A stretch of 8,399 nucleotides of DNA from Methylococcaceae bacterium. Its GTDB lineage: Bacteria; Pseudomonadota; Gammaproteobacteria; Methylococcales; Methylococcaceae. The stretch covers positions 1-8,399 of the forward strand of contig VEPB01000416.1 of the NCBI GenBank assembly GCA_012026715.1. The letters run 5' to 3'. This document shows positions 1-5,908 of this stretch, piece by piece. A program made the position numbers and the translations under genes. Numbering within the stretch: the stretch's first letter is position 1; each line of letters begins with the position of its first letter. The notes under the pieces were generated by a model. That model did no database searches. It was not told the DNA's origin and saw only the letters and a program-made list of their open reading frames with translations.

Positions 1-602
1 CCCAGTGGATCATGGAGCGGGCCTTTGCCGACTGCCGCAAGTTTCACGAGCAGGGTTTGGATCTGACCGTGGCGATCAATTTGTCGGCTAAGGACCTGCA
101 CGATCCGGAGTTGCCCGACCGCATCGTCGGGGTGATGGCCAAGACCGAGGTGCAGCCGGAGTGGTTCATCTTCGAGATCACCGAGAGCAGCATCATCGTC
201 GACCCGGATCGCGCGCTCAACGTGCTGGAGCGGATCAACGGGCTGGGCTTCGGCCTGTCCATCGACGATTTCGGCACCGGCTATTCCAGCCTGGCCTATC
301 TGCGCAAGCTGCCGGTGAACGAACTCAAGATCGACCGTTCCTTCGTGCGCGACCTGGCGGAGGGCCAGAAGGACGACGTCATCGTGCGAGCCACCGTGCA
401 GCTGGCCCACAATCTGGCGCTGACGGTCACCGCGGAAGGCGTTGAGGGTGCCGAGACCCTCGCGGCGCTGAGGGATTGCGGTTGCGACCGGGCCCAGGGC
501 TATCATTTGAGCCGGCCGGTGCCGCTGGGTGCGTTTATGGAATGGCTGGGGCGGGGAACCTGGCAGGTCCGGCGTCATCGATCCGACCCTGCCGAGGTCT
601 GA
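1..602 (+). CDS. EAL-domain cyclic-di-GMP phosphodiesterase, C-terminal part (5' end outside window)
   Basis: This is the C-terminal end of a protein whose reading frame is already open at the window edge (first full codon at base 3), so the ATG at 12 is probably internal. About 180 residues match the EAL domain, which hydrolyses c-di-GMP to pGpG in the cytoplasm. Numbering from the Met at 12, the metal- and substrate-binding signature residues are all visible: Asn23 in NLSAKDL, Glu55 in EITES, Asp85-Asp86 in DDFGTGYSSL, Lys106 in ELKIDRSFV, Glu142 in AEGVE and Gln162 in QGYHLSRP. The EAL motif itself lies upstream of the window. With these residues intact I expect an active phosphodiesterase. 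Any N-terminal GGDEF, PAS or sensor domains cannot be seen. The last ~15 residues are a basic tail beyond the domain. The stop lies 6 bases from the stop of the convergent gene at 609-1241. Confidence 0.95.
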   Translation, partial: QWIMERAFADCRKFHEQGLDLTVAINLSAKDLHDPELPDRIVGVMAKTEVQPEWFIFEITESSIIVDPDRALNVLERINGLGFGLSIDDFGTGYSSLAYLRKLPVNELKIDRSFVRDLAEGQKDDVIVRATVQLAHNLALTVTAEGVEGAETLAALRDCGCDRAQGYHLSRPVPLGAFMEWLGRGTWQVRRHRSDPAEV

Positions 603-608
603 TCGGGG

Positions 609-1241
609 TCATTGGCTGCGGTCGGCGCCGCCGCGACCAATCGGCTCCACCCCCAGTTTCCTCAGGCTGTCGGCGGCCCTCTTGCTGCCGGTCTTGAGCC
701 AGACCTCGTACAGTCGCATCACGTCGGGACTAGCGCCGAGGCTGGAGTTTTCGCTCACCTCAGTCAGCACGTCGACAAAGGACTGGAATTTTACCGACAG
801 TTCTCCGAACACCGCGCCGAATACCTTGCCACGCGCCGAGCCGGCGGCATGGTCGGCCAGGAATCCATAAGCCGCGCCGCCCATGGCGATGTAGTAGTCG
901 ACGTCGACCAACTTCCGGCTCAGGCTGGCGGAAAACAGGCCGGCCACCACCAAGGCCATATCACCCAAGCGCTTGAGGCTGACCTGGCGGGCTTCCGGCG
1001 TCGTCGCCTCGACTGCCTGGGCGTAGATCAACGCGAGTGGTTGACAGATGACTCGGCGTTCCGATCCGGCAAACAGATTTTCGGCACGGGTGAAATAGGT
1101 CAGCAGGTTTACGATGTAAAACACCGTCTCTTCGCCGGCGGCGACCTGCTGGTGGCTGAGCGCGGTGGTGACGCAGCCGTTGAAGTATTCGGCGACGTTC
1201 ATTCCGACGATGACGCTGCGATCGGTGGTTGCGGGCGACAT
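609..1241 (-). CDS. Conserved-looking protein of unknown function, 210 aa
   Basis: I do not recognise a named family. The ATG at 1241 is chosen because AGGAG lies 7 bases upstream of it; an in-frame TTG at 1274 has no such support. The predicted protein is soluble-looking and probably mostly alpha-helical. It has no signal peptide and no convincing membrane span, although residues 92-105 and 116-128 are quite hydrophobic. Patches that look constrained are residues 11-57 (VGMNVAEYF, then TALSHQQVAAGEETVFYIV and NLLTYFTRAENLF), 110-128 (KLVDVDYYIAMGGAAYGFL), 142-158 (a helix with GELSVKFQSFVDVL) and 175-199 (VMRLYEVWLKTGSKRAA, then LRKLGVEP). Base composition and codon use resemble the neighbours. 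It lies 133 bases downstream of ybbA on the same strand, so co-transcription is possible but loose. It converges on the EAL gene with a 6-base gap. The coding call is firm; function is unknown. Confidence 0.85.
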   Translation of the reverse strand: MSPATTDRSVIVGMNVAEYFNGCVTTALSHQQVAAGEETVFYIVNLLTYFTRAENLFAGSERRVICQPLALIYAQAVEATTPEARQVSLKRLGDMALVVAGLFSASLSRKLVDVDYYIAMGGAAYGFLADHAAGSARGKVFGAVFGELSVKFQSFVDVLTEVSENSSLGASPDVMRLYEVWLKTGSKRAADSLRKLGVEPIGRGGADRSQ

Positions 1242-1374
1242 GACTGGACTCCTGACACAGAAGGCTAAACCCAAGCCGGTCGACGATCTCCCTTTGACAG
1301 TTTATCGTCCGATCAGACCGCTCCTTGACCATTTCGGACGACAGCCATCGGTTTTCAAAATAGATCAATCGCGA

Positions 1375-2079
1375 CTAGGCGCCAAGTGGGTTGTCGGTCT
1401 CAGGCGTCACCACCCGTCCCGCTTCCAGCTTGATGCGGCGGTCGCAGCGCTGCGCCAGTTGGGCGTCGTGGGTGACGAACAGCAGGGTGGTGCGGTGTTC
1501 CCGGTTGAGCTGGAACAGCAGGTCGATGATGTGCTGGCCGGTGGCGCTGTCCAGGTTGCCGGTGGGTTCGTCGGCGAACAGGATGCGCGGCGTGGTGGCG
1601 AAGGCGCGCGCCAGCGCTACCCGCTGCTGCTCGCCGCCCGAGAGTTGGCGGGGATAGTGGCGCACGCGGGCGCTTAGCCCGACCCGCTCCAGCATGGCGC
1701 GGGCCTGGCCCTCGGGTTCAGGAACCGCCGCCAGTTCCAGCGGCAGCAGCACGTTTTCCAGGGCGGTGAAGTGTTCCAGCAGTTGGAAGGACTGGAACAC
1801 AAAACCCACTTGGCGGGCCCGCACCGCCGCGCGGCCGTCCTCGTCCAATTCGCTTAAGTCGGCCCCGGCCAGCCGAACCCGGCCGGCGGTCGGGGTGTCC
1901 AGGCCGGCCAGCAGGCCCAGCAGGGTCGACTTGCCGGAGCCGGAAGCCCCCAGGATGGCCACCGTTTCCGCCGGTTTGATCGAGACCGTCACAGCTGTCA
2001 ATATATCCAGCCAGCCGTCGCTGACCCTGACCCGCTTGCCCAAGTTTTCCGCTTCGATGACCGCTTCGTCGCCCCGCAT
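1375..2079 (-). CDS. ybbA: YbbA/LolD-type ABC transporter ATP-binding protein
   Basis: This is a 234-aa ABC ATPase, close to the usual ~228 aa of YbbA. All nucleotide-binding motifs are intact: Walker A GASGSGKST (residues 44-52), Q-loop Gln96 in FVFQSFQLL, signature LSGGEQQR (146-153), Walker B ILFADEP (166-172), D-loop NLDS (175-178) and the switch His204 in FVTHDA. The FQLL and LSGGEQQRVALARA wording is typical of the LolD/MacB/YbbA branch, whose ATPases pair with an FtsX-like permease at the inner membrane. The start at 2079 is preferred over an in-frame ATG at 2142 because AGGA sits 8 bases upstream and protein length then fits. It is divergent from tesA, as in E. coli and Pseudomonas, which supports ybbA over lolD. 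In those genomes a large permease (YbbP) follows; here the next gene is the unrelated 210-aa protein. The transported substrate of this family is not established. Confidence 0.92.
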   Translation of the reverse strand: MRGDEAVIEAENLGKRVRVSDGWLDILTAVTVSIKPAETVAILGASGSGKSTLLGLLAGLDTPTAGRVRLAGADLSELDEDGRAAVRARQVGFVFQSFQLLEHFTALENVLLPLELAAVPEPEGQARAMLERVGLSARVRHYPRQLSGGEQQRVALARAFATTPRILFADEPTGNLDSATGQHIIDLLFQLNREHRTTLLFVTHDAQLAQRCDRRIKLEAGRVVTPETDNPLGA

Positions 2080-2674
2080 GCTCGCAATCCTGTGTGGTTT
2101 GATGATGGCGCTGTTGCCGGGCTGGAGCGTGGCGCGGGCCATCGTGGTGCTGGGGGATAGTATCAGCGCCGGTTACGGCTTGGACAATCCCGACCAGGGC
2201 TGGGTGGGGCTGTTGCAGGCCAAGCTCAAGCCAACCGGCACCGAGGTCGTCAACGCCGGTATTTCCGGCGACACCAGCGCCGGCGGGCTGGCCCGGGTCG
2301 ACGCCCTGCTGGACCGCTACCAGCCGTCCGTAGTGCTGTTGGAACTGGGCGGCAACGATGGCCTGCGCGGCCTGCCGCCGGCCCAGATGGCAGACAATCT
2401 GGGCGAGATCATCCGCCGCGTCCAGGCCCGCCAAGCCAAGGTGCTGCTGCTGGGCATGCGGATTCCGCCCAATTACGGCAAGCGCTACAACGAGATGTTC
2501 GAGGCAGTGTTCCCGGAGCTGGCCCAACGCCTCGGCGTGGCTTACGTTCCATTTCTGCTGGAAGGCGTGGGCGGTAACAACGGCTTGATGCAGCCTGACG
2601 GATTGCATCCCAATATGGCGGCCCAGCCGGTCCTGCTGCAGCGGGTCTGGGAAAAATTGGCGCCGCTGCTGTAA
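2078..2674 (+). CDS. tesA: Periplasmic SGNH/GDSL esterase: thioesterase I / lysophospholipase L1
   Basis: The protein belongs to the SGNH hydrolases, which cleave acyl-CoA thioesters, lysophospholipids and small esters in the periplasm. All four family blocks are present: GDS with nucleophile Ser28, the oxyanion Gly64 in NAGISGDTS, Asn93 in ELGGNDGLRG, and Asp174/His177 in PDGLHPN. At 198 aa it is about the length of E. coli TesA. The N-terminus (residues 1-21, hydrophobic and ending Ser-Val-Ala-Arg-Ala) looks like a cleavable Sec signal peptide. The start is uncertain: ATG 2078 is listed, but ATG 2057 would add MTASSPR and give the signal peptide an Arg, and ATG 2102 would shorten it; none has a clear Shine-Dalgarno. 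It is divergent from ybbA with overlapping start codons and lies 53 bases before the isochorismatase-like gene on the same strand. Confidence 0.93.
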   Translation: MLAILCGLMMALLPGWSVARAIVVLGDSISAGYGLDNPDQGWVGLLQAKLKPTGTEVVNAGISGDTSAGGLARVDALLDRYQPSVVLLELGGNDGLRGLPPAQMADNLGEIIRRVQARQAKVLLLGMRIPPNYGKRYNEMFEAVFPELAQRLGVAYVPFLLEGVGGNNGLMQPDGLHPNMAAQPVLLQRVWEKLAPLL

Positions 2675-2727
2675 TTGGCACGGACTACTAGCGACCGAGC
2701 CTGCTCGAAAATTGTCACGGTAATTTC

Positions 2728-3288
2728 ATGTCTTCACTGTTGTCCTCAGCCGAACACAGCCACCTGATTCTGGTGGATTTACAGCCCCGTCTGTTGGCCG
2801 CGATGCCGGAACCTGATCGAGCCGGCATGTTGAAATCTACCAAGTTGCTGGCGCGGGCCGCCGGTCTGCTGGAGATTCCGGTCACCGCCACCGAGCAATA
2901 TCCCAAAGGCCTGGGCGCGACCGATCCGGAAGTGTTGGAGGCGTTGCCGGCCGCCTGCCGGCGGTTCGAGAAGACCGCCTTCTCCTGCTGCGAGGCCGAG
3001 GGCCTGAGACCGTCGCTGGAAGTGACCGGGCGTCGCCAAGTGGTACTGGCCGGGGTGGAGGCCCACGTGTGCGTGCTGCAGAGCGCCATGGATCTGGTGG
3101 CCTTGGGCTTTCGGGTGTTCGTGGCGGAGGACGCCATCGCCTCGCGCGATCCGGCCCACAAGCGCAACGCCGTGGAACGCATGCGCCAGTGCGGCGTCAT
3201 CGTCAGCAACGCCGAGTCGGTGGTGTTCGAGTGGCTTAGCGATGCCGCCCATCCGCAGTTCAAGACCTTGTCTGCCCAGATCCGCTGA
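2728..3288 (+). CDS. Isochorismatase-family cysteine hydrolase
   Basis: This 186-aa protein has the isochorismatase-like fold, a cytoplasmic family that hydrolyses amides and related substrates through a Cys nucleophile. The expected triad is present: Asp17 in LILVDLQPR, Lys82 in FEKTAFSC and Cys115 in GVEAHVCVL, with the Val-Glu (110-111) step before it where the family has its cis-peptide. The TEQYPKGLGAT segment (55-65) is characteristic of the ISOC1/YcaC-like subgroup rather than of nicotinamidase or true isochorismatase, so siderophore synthesis is unlikely. The family as a whole fits, but the physiological substrate cannot be read from sequence. The start ATG at 2728 has only a weak GGTAA-like element upstream. 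It lies 53 bases after tesA and 26 bases before the hopJ-family gene, suggesting one transcript. Confidence 0.93.
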   Translation: MSSLLSSAEHSHLILVDLQPRLLAAMPEPDRAGMLKSTKLLARAAGLLEIPVTATEQYPKGLGATDPEVLEALPAACRRFEKTAFSCCEAEGLRPSLEVTGRRQVVLAGVEAHVCVLQSAMDLVALGFRVFVAEDAIASRDPAHKRNAVERMRQCGVIVSNAESVVFEWLSDAAHPQFKTLSAQIR

Positions 3289-3314
3289 TCCTTTCAAGAC
3301 GTCAACGCAACTCC

Positions 3315-3686
3315 ATGAAAGTCAAAGAATTCATTGCGCGAATCAAGAGCGGGGAACGGGTTTCCTTCGATGAGAGCATCGCCCTGATCAAGGAACACTA
3401 CGACTACACGCCGACCCGATTCAGCAATGGCGTCGGCAATACCCGGGTGATCAACGAGGCCGGCAAAAACGAGGGATCCTGCCGCATCCTTGCGTTTGCC
3501 CGCCTCAACCGGTTGACGCGGGAACATACCCTGGCGCTGTTCGGCGAGTACTACTGGGAGCATGTGCTCAACAACCCGGAAGGCAGAGATCACGCCAACA
3601 TCCGCAACTTCATGAAGCACGGTTGGGCCGGCATCGCGTTCGATGGCGAGGCACTAAGGCGACGCGAGCCGCGCGACGGCGGTTAA
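3315..3686 (+). CDS. HopJ type III effector family protein
   Basis: This small protein (123 aa, normal length for the family) matches the HopJ family almost end to end. Signatures are YTPTRFSNG (31-39), the NEAGKNEGSCRILAFARL stretch (47-64), TLALFGEYYWEHVL (72-85) and DHANIRNFMKHGWAGIAF (92-109). The name comes from the Pseudomonas syringae effector HopJ1, but homologues are widespread in non-pathogenic aquatic proteobacteria without a type III secretion system. In such hosts the function is unknown and is probably housekeeping or metabolic. No secretion genes are nearby, and no signal peptide or membrane span is visible. No Shine-Dalgarno is evident; the gene starts 26 bases after the isochorismatase-like gene and may depend on its translation or transcription. 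It is followed by a 63-base convergent gap. Confidence 0.92.
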   Translation: MKVKEFIARIKSGERVSFDESIALIKEHYDYTPTRFSNGVGNTRVINEAGKNEGSCRILAFARLNRLTREHTLALFGEYYWEHVLNNPEGRDHANIRNFMKHGWAGIAFDGEALRRREPRDGG

Positions 3687-3705
3687 GCTCCCGCGCGCTC
3701 TGCTT

Positions 3706-3720
3706 GCCGGCGGTGCCGGC
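3706..3720. terminator. Possible bidirectional terminator hairpin between convergent genes
   Basis: GCCGGC-GGT-GCCGGC forms a 6-bp GC-only stem with a 3-base loop in the 63-base gap between the stops of hopJ (3686) and the DedA-DAACS gene (3750). Position favours a terminator shared by both. However, the sequence after it on the + strand has only a short T run (TTT at 3728-3730), and none follows on the - strand, so it is not a textbook intrinsic terminator. Confidence 0.35.
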
Positions 3721-3749
3721 TCCGCCGTTTCCTCGCCGGCGCGGCACGC

Positions 3750-5588
3750 TCAGCGGCGCGGCTCGGGCGCGGTTCCCACCGCCAGCTTCTGAACGATCAA
3801 GCTACCGATCATGTCGCCTTCCACGTTGACCAGGGTGCGCACCGTGTCCAGCAGCCGGTCGATGGGCAGCAGGATGGCCACGGCTTCTGCCGGCAGCCCC
3901 ACCGCCTGCAGCACCATGATCATGGTCACCATGCCGGCGCTGGGAATGCCCGGCGCGCCGATGGAGGCGATGATGGCGGTGAAGCAGATTACTGCCTGCT
4001 GCACCAGGTTCAATTCCATCCCCACCAGATTGGCGACGAACAGCGCCGCCGCCGCTTCGTAGAGGGCGGTGCCATCCATGTTGAGGGTGGCGCCCAGGGG
4101 CGGCACGAAGTTGGCGATGGCCTTGTCGACCCCCAGTTCCCGCTCGGCGCAGCGCAGGGTGACCGGCAGCGTGGCCGAGCTGGAGCTGGTGGCAAACGCC
4201 GTGATCAAGGCCTCCCGGGCACCGCGGAAGAAGAAGCGCGGGCCGACGCCCGCTGCCAGGTAGAGCAGCAGCGGCAGGGTCACGAAACCGTGGAACAGGG
4301 CGCCTCCCAGCACCACCAGGATGAACTTCCCCAGCCCCGCGAACAGCGCCGGCGTCTGGGTTGCCGCCAGCTTGGCCAGCAGGGCGCACACGCCGTAGGG
4401 CGCAAGCTTCATGATCCAGCCGATCATCACCATCACCAGTTCCTGCCACTGTTCCAATTGCTCCCGCACCCGCCCGGCGCGTTCGCCGCGGACGACCAGC
4501 GCGATCCCCAGCAGGATGGCAAACGTCACGATGGCCAGGATTTCGCCTTGGGCCATGGCGGCGATGGGATTCATGAACAGGCTGTGGAGAAACTGCGAGA
4601 AGAACTGATCGAGCGTGAGCCGCTTGGCGTCGTAGTGAGCCATCGCCTCGCGGAACAGGTCCAGGTTCAGTCCCGCCCCCGGCGCAAAGTAGTTGGCGGT
4701 GAACAGCCCCAGCAGGGTCGCCAGGGTGGTGGCGACGAGGAAATACGCCAGGGTGTATTGCCACACCCGGTGCATGGCGTGGTGGGCCTGGAGGTTGGAG
4801 ATCCCCACGGTGATGGAGGTGAAGATCAACGGGATCAGGATCATCTTCAGCAGGTCGATGAAGATCCCTCCGACCATGCCCGCCAGGTAGAGGCCGCCCT
4901 TGGCGAAGCCGGTGCCGGCTTCCAGCTGGAACCAGGTGCCCAGCAGCACGCCCAGCAGGGCGCCCAACAAGATCTGGGTGTTGAGCGAGAGCGTGGGGGT
5001 CGGCCGATCCGGCAGTTGCGCCGCCGTCGCGGCGGTACCGTTGCCGGCACGGCGCGATCGCAGGTAAAGCAGCAGGATGACCGCCAGCACCAGGCCGATG
5101 ATCAGCATTTCGTAGTTTTTCGCCTGCTCAAGCAGCGGCTTGAAGGCGGCGCCCAGCTGATAGCCGATGTAACCAAAGGAAATCGCCCAGATCGCCGCCC
5201 CCAAGCCGTTCAGCAGACAGAAGCGGCGCGGCGCCAGGCCGCTGGCGCCGATGGCGAAGGGGGTGACGTTGCGGATGCCGTAAACGAAGCGGAAGCCCAG
5301 GATGATCAGCACCTGCTGGCGGTACAGCAGGTCGAACACCTTTTGGGCCTTGGTTCGCCAGCTCGGCCTTCGCGCCAGCAGCGGCATGCCGCCGCGGCGG
5401 CCGATGAAGTAGGCGGTCTGGTCACTGGCGAAGCTGCCCAGGAAAGCCGCCAGGATCACCCAGTGCAGGTCGAGATAACCCTGGTGAGCCAGAAAGCCCG
5501 CCACGATCAGGATGGTCTCGCCTTCCAGGAAGGTGCCGATCAGCAGCGCCCAATAGCCGTATTCGATAATGAGCTGTTCGGCGGTCAT
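3750..5588 (-). CDS. DedA/VTT domain fused to glutamate/dicarboxylate:cation symporter (DAACS)
   Basis: This single uninterrupted 612-aa reading frame joins two integral membrane proteins. Residues 1-177 are a near full-length DedA (VTT/SNARE-associated) domain with FLEGETILIVAGFLA (20-34), SDQTAYFIGRRGG (55-67) and GFRFVYGIRNVTPFAIG (98-114); Arg100 and Arg106 have the spacing of the essential arginine pair of YqjA/YghB. A polar, Ala/Pro/Thr-rich linker follows (178-200). Residues 203-605 are a complete DAACS transporter, with the HP1 serine motif TSSSSATLP (467-475), the TM7 NMDGTALY (503-510), the HP2 tip GAPGIPSAG (544-552) and TM8 DRLLDTVRTLVNVEGD (577-592). TM8 keeps the Asp, Arg, Asn and Asp that bind the amino acid and cations in GltPh, favouring Glu/Asp as substrate. 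ATG 5588 is preferred to an in-frame TTG at 5624 because it sits right at the DedA N-terminus; neither has a clear ribosome site. DedA roles include membrane homeostasis and phospholipid handling; what the fusion does is unknown. Confidence 0.93.
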   Translation of the reverse strand: MTAEQLIIEYGYWALLIGTFLEGETILIVAGFLAHQGYLDLHWVILAAFLGSFASDQTAYFIGRRGGMPLLARRPSWRTKAQKVFDLLYRQQVLIILGFRFVYGIRNVTPFAIGASGLAPRRFCLLNGLGAAIWAISFGYIGYQLGAAFKPLLEQAKNYEMLIIGLVLAVILLLYLRSRRAGNGTAATAAQLPDRPTPTLSLNTQILLGALLGVLLGTWFQLEAGTGFAKGGLYLAGMVGGIFIDLLKMILIPLIFTSITVGISNLQAHHAMHRVWQYTLAYFLVATTLATLLGLFTANYFAPGAGLNLDLFREAMAHYDAKRLTLDQFFSQFLHSLFMNPIAAMAQGEILAIVTFAILLGIALVVRGERAGRVREQLEQWQELVMVMIGWIMKLAPYGVCALLAKLAATQTPALFAGLGKFILVVLGGALFHGFVTLPLLLYLAAGVGPRFFFRGAREALITAFATSSSSATLPVTLRCAERELGVDKAIANFVPPLGATLNMDGTALYEAAAALFVANLVGMELNLVQQAVICFTAIIASIGAPGIPSAGMVTMIMVLQAVGLPAEAVAILLPIDRLLDTVRTLVNVEGDMIGSLIVQKLAVGTAPEPRR

Positions 5589-5908
5589 GGCGTGGCTAGG
5601 GCGTAACGCGGCCGATTGCTGCAATGGCCCGTGCCACTGTCTGTAACACGGGTGGCCGGGAGAATGCTGAGAAAGTCTCGAAGGGCAGACAGAGATGGGA
5701 CATGGCGGCAGCCGCGGCTAGGGGCCGGCTAGCTTACCACGGCGGCTCGCACCCCGGCCGCCCGCCGGCTGCAACCCATCGGTAGGGTACGTTTCGCGGG
5801 CCAAAGTGGTCGGGTGCCCGAAACCGCGTCGGCTGCGGCCAGGAACTTTCGATCACCGTGGCCCGCCTCCCTCCGAGAACAAATGTGAACTCCGGCCGAG
5901 ATGGCTCT
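5589..5908. other. 320-base non-coding gap with an imperfect hairpin
   Basis: I see no credible gene in this stretch. It separates the stop of the diguanylate cyclase gene from the start of the DedA-DAACS gene on the same strand, so it should hold the terminator of one and the promoter of the other. Bases 5791-5795 and 5798-5801 can pair with 5820-5824 and 5816-5819, giving a 9-bp stem with a 2-base bulge and a 14-base loop. No T run follows on the - strand, so it is a poor intrinsic terminator. CGGTAGGGTACG at 5780-5791 recurs at 8365-8376 next to the REP-like palindrome. I could not identify a convincing -35/-10 pair. Confidence 0.5.

Noticed and set aside
612..1268. + strand open frame covering almost the same bases as the 210-aa unknown protein
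   Set aside because: The - strand frame has an AGGAG site, plausible amino-acid composition and helical patterning; the + frame has none of these.
1976..2007. TTGATC followed by an AT-rich TATATC patch inside ybbA as a tesA promoter
   Set aside because: The spacing is 20 bases to TATATC, or the -10 match is poor at 17 bases; these bases are also explained by YbbA coding.
1694..2077. N-terminal extension of the tesA frame upstream of 2057
   Set aside because: It runs through the ybbA coding sequence, has Ser/Arg-rich composition, and would place the signal peptide in the middle of the protein.
3315..3686. HopJ as evidence for a pathogen or a type III secretion island
   Set aside because: HopJ homologues are common in non-pathogenic aquatic proteobacteria and no secretion or chaperone genes are nearby.
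4290..5606. Long + strand open frame of 438 codons opposite the DedA-DAACS gene
   Set aside because: It is Gln/Arg/His-rich low-complexity sequence with no motif, and it is an antisense shadow of a gene whose protein matches two families throughout.
5791..5824. Intrinsic terminator for the diguanylate cyclase gene
   Set aside because: The stem is bulged with a 14-base loop and no T run follows on the - strand.
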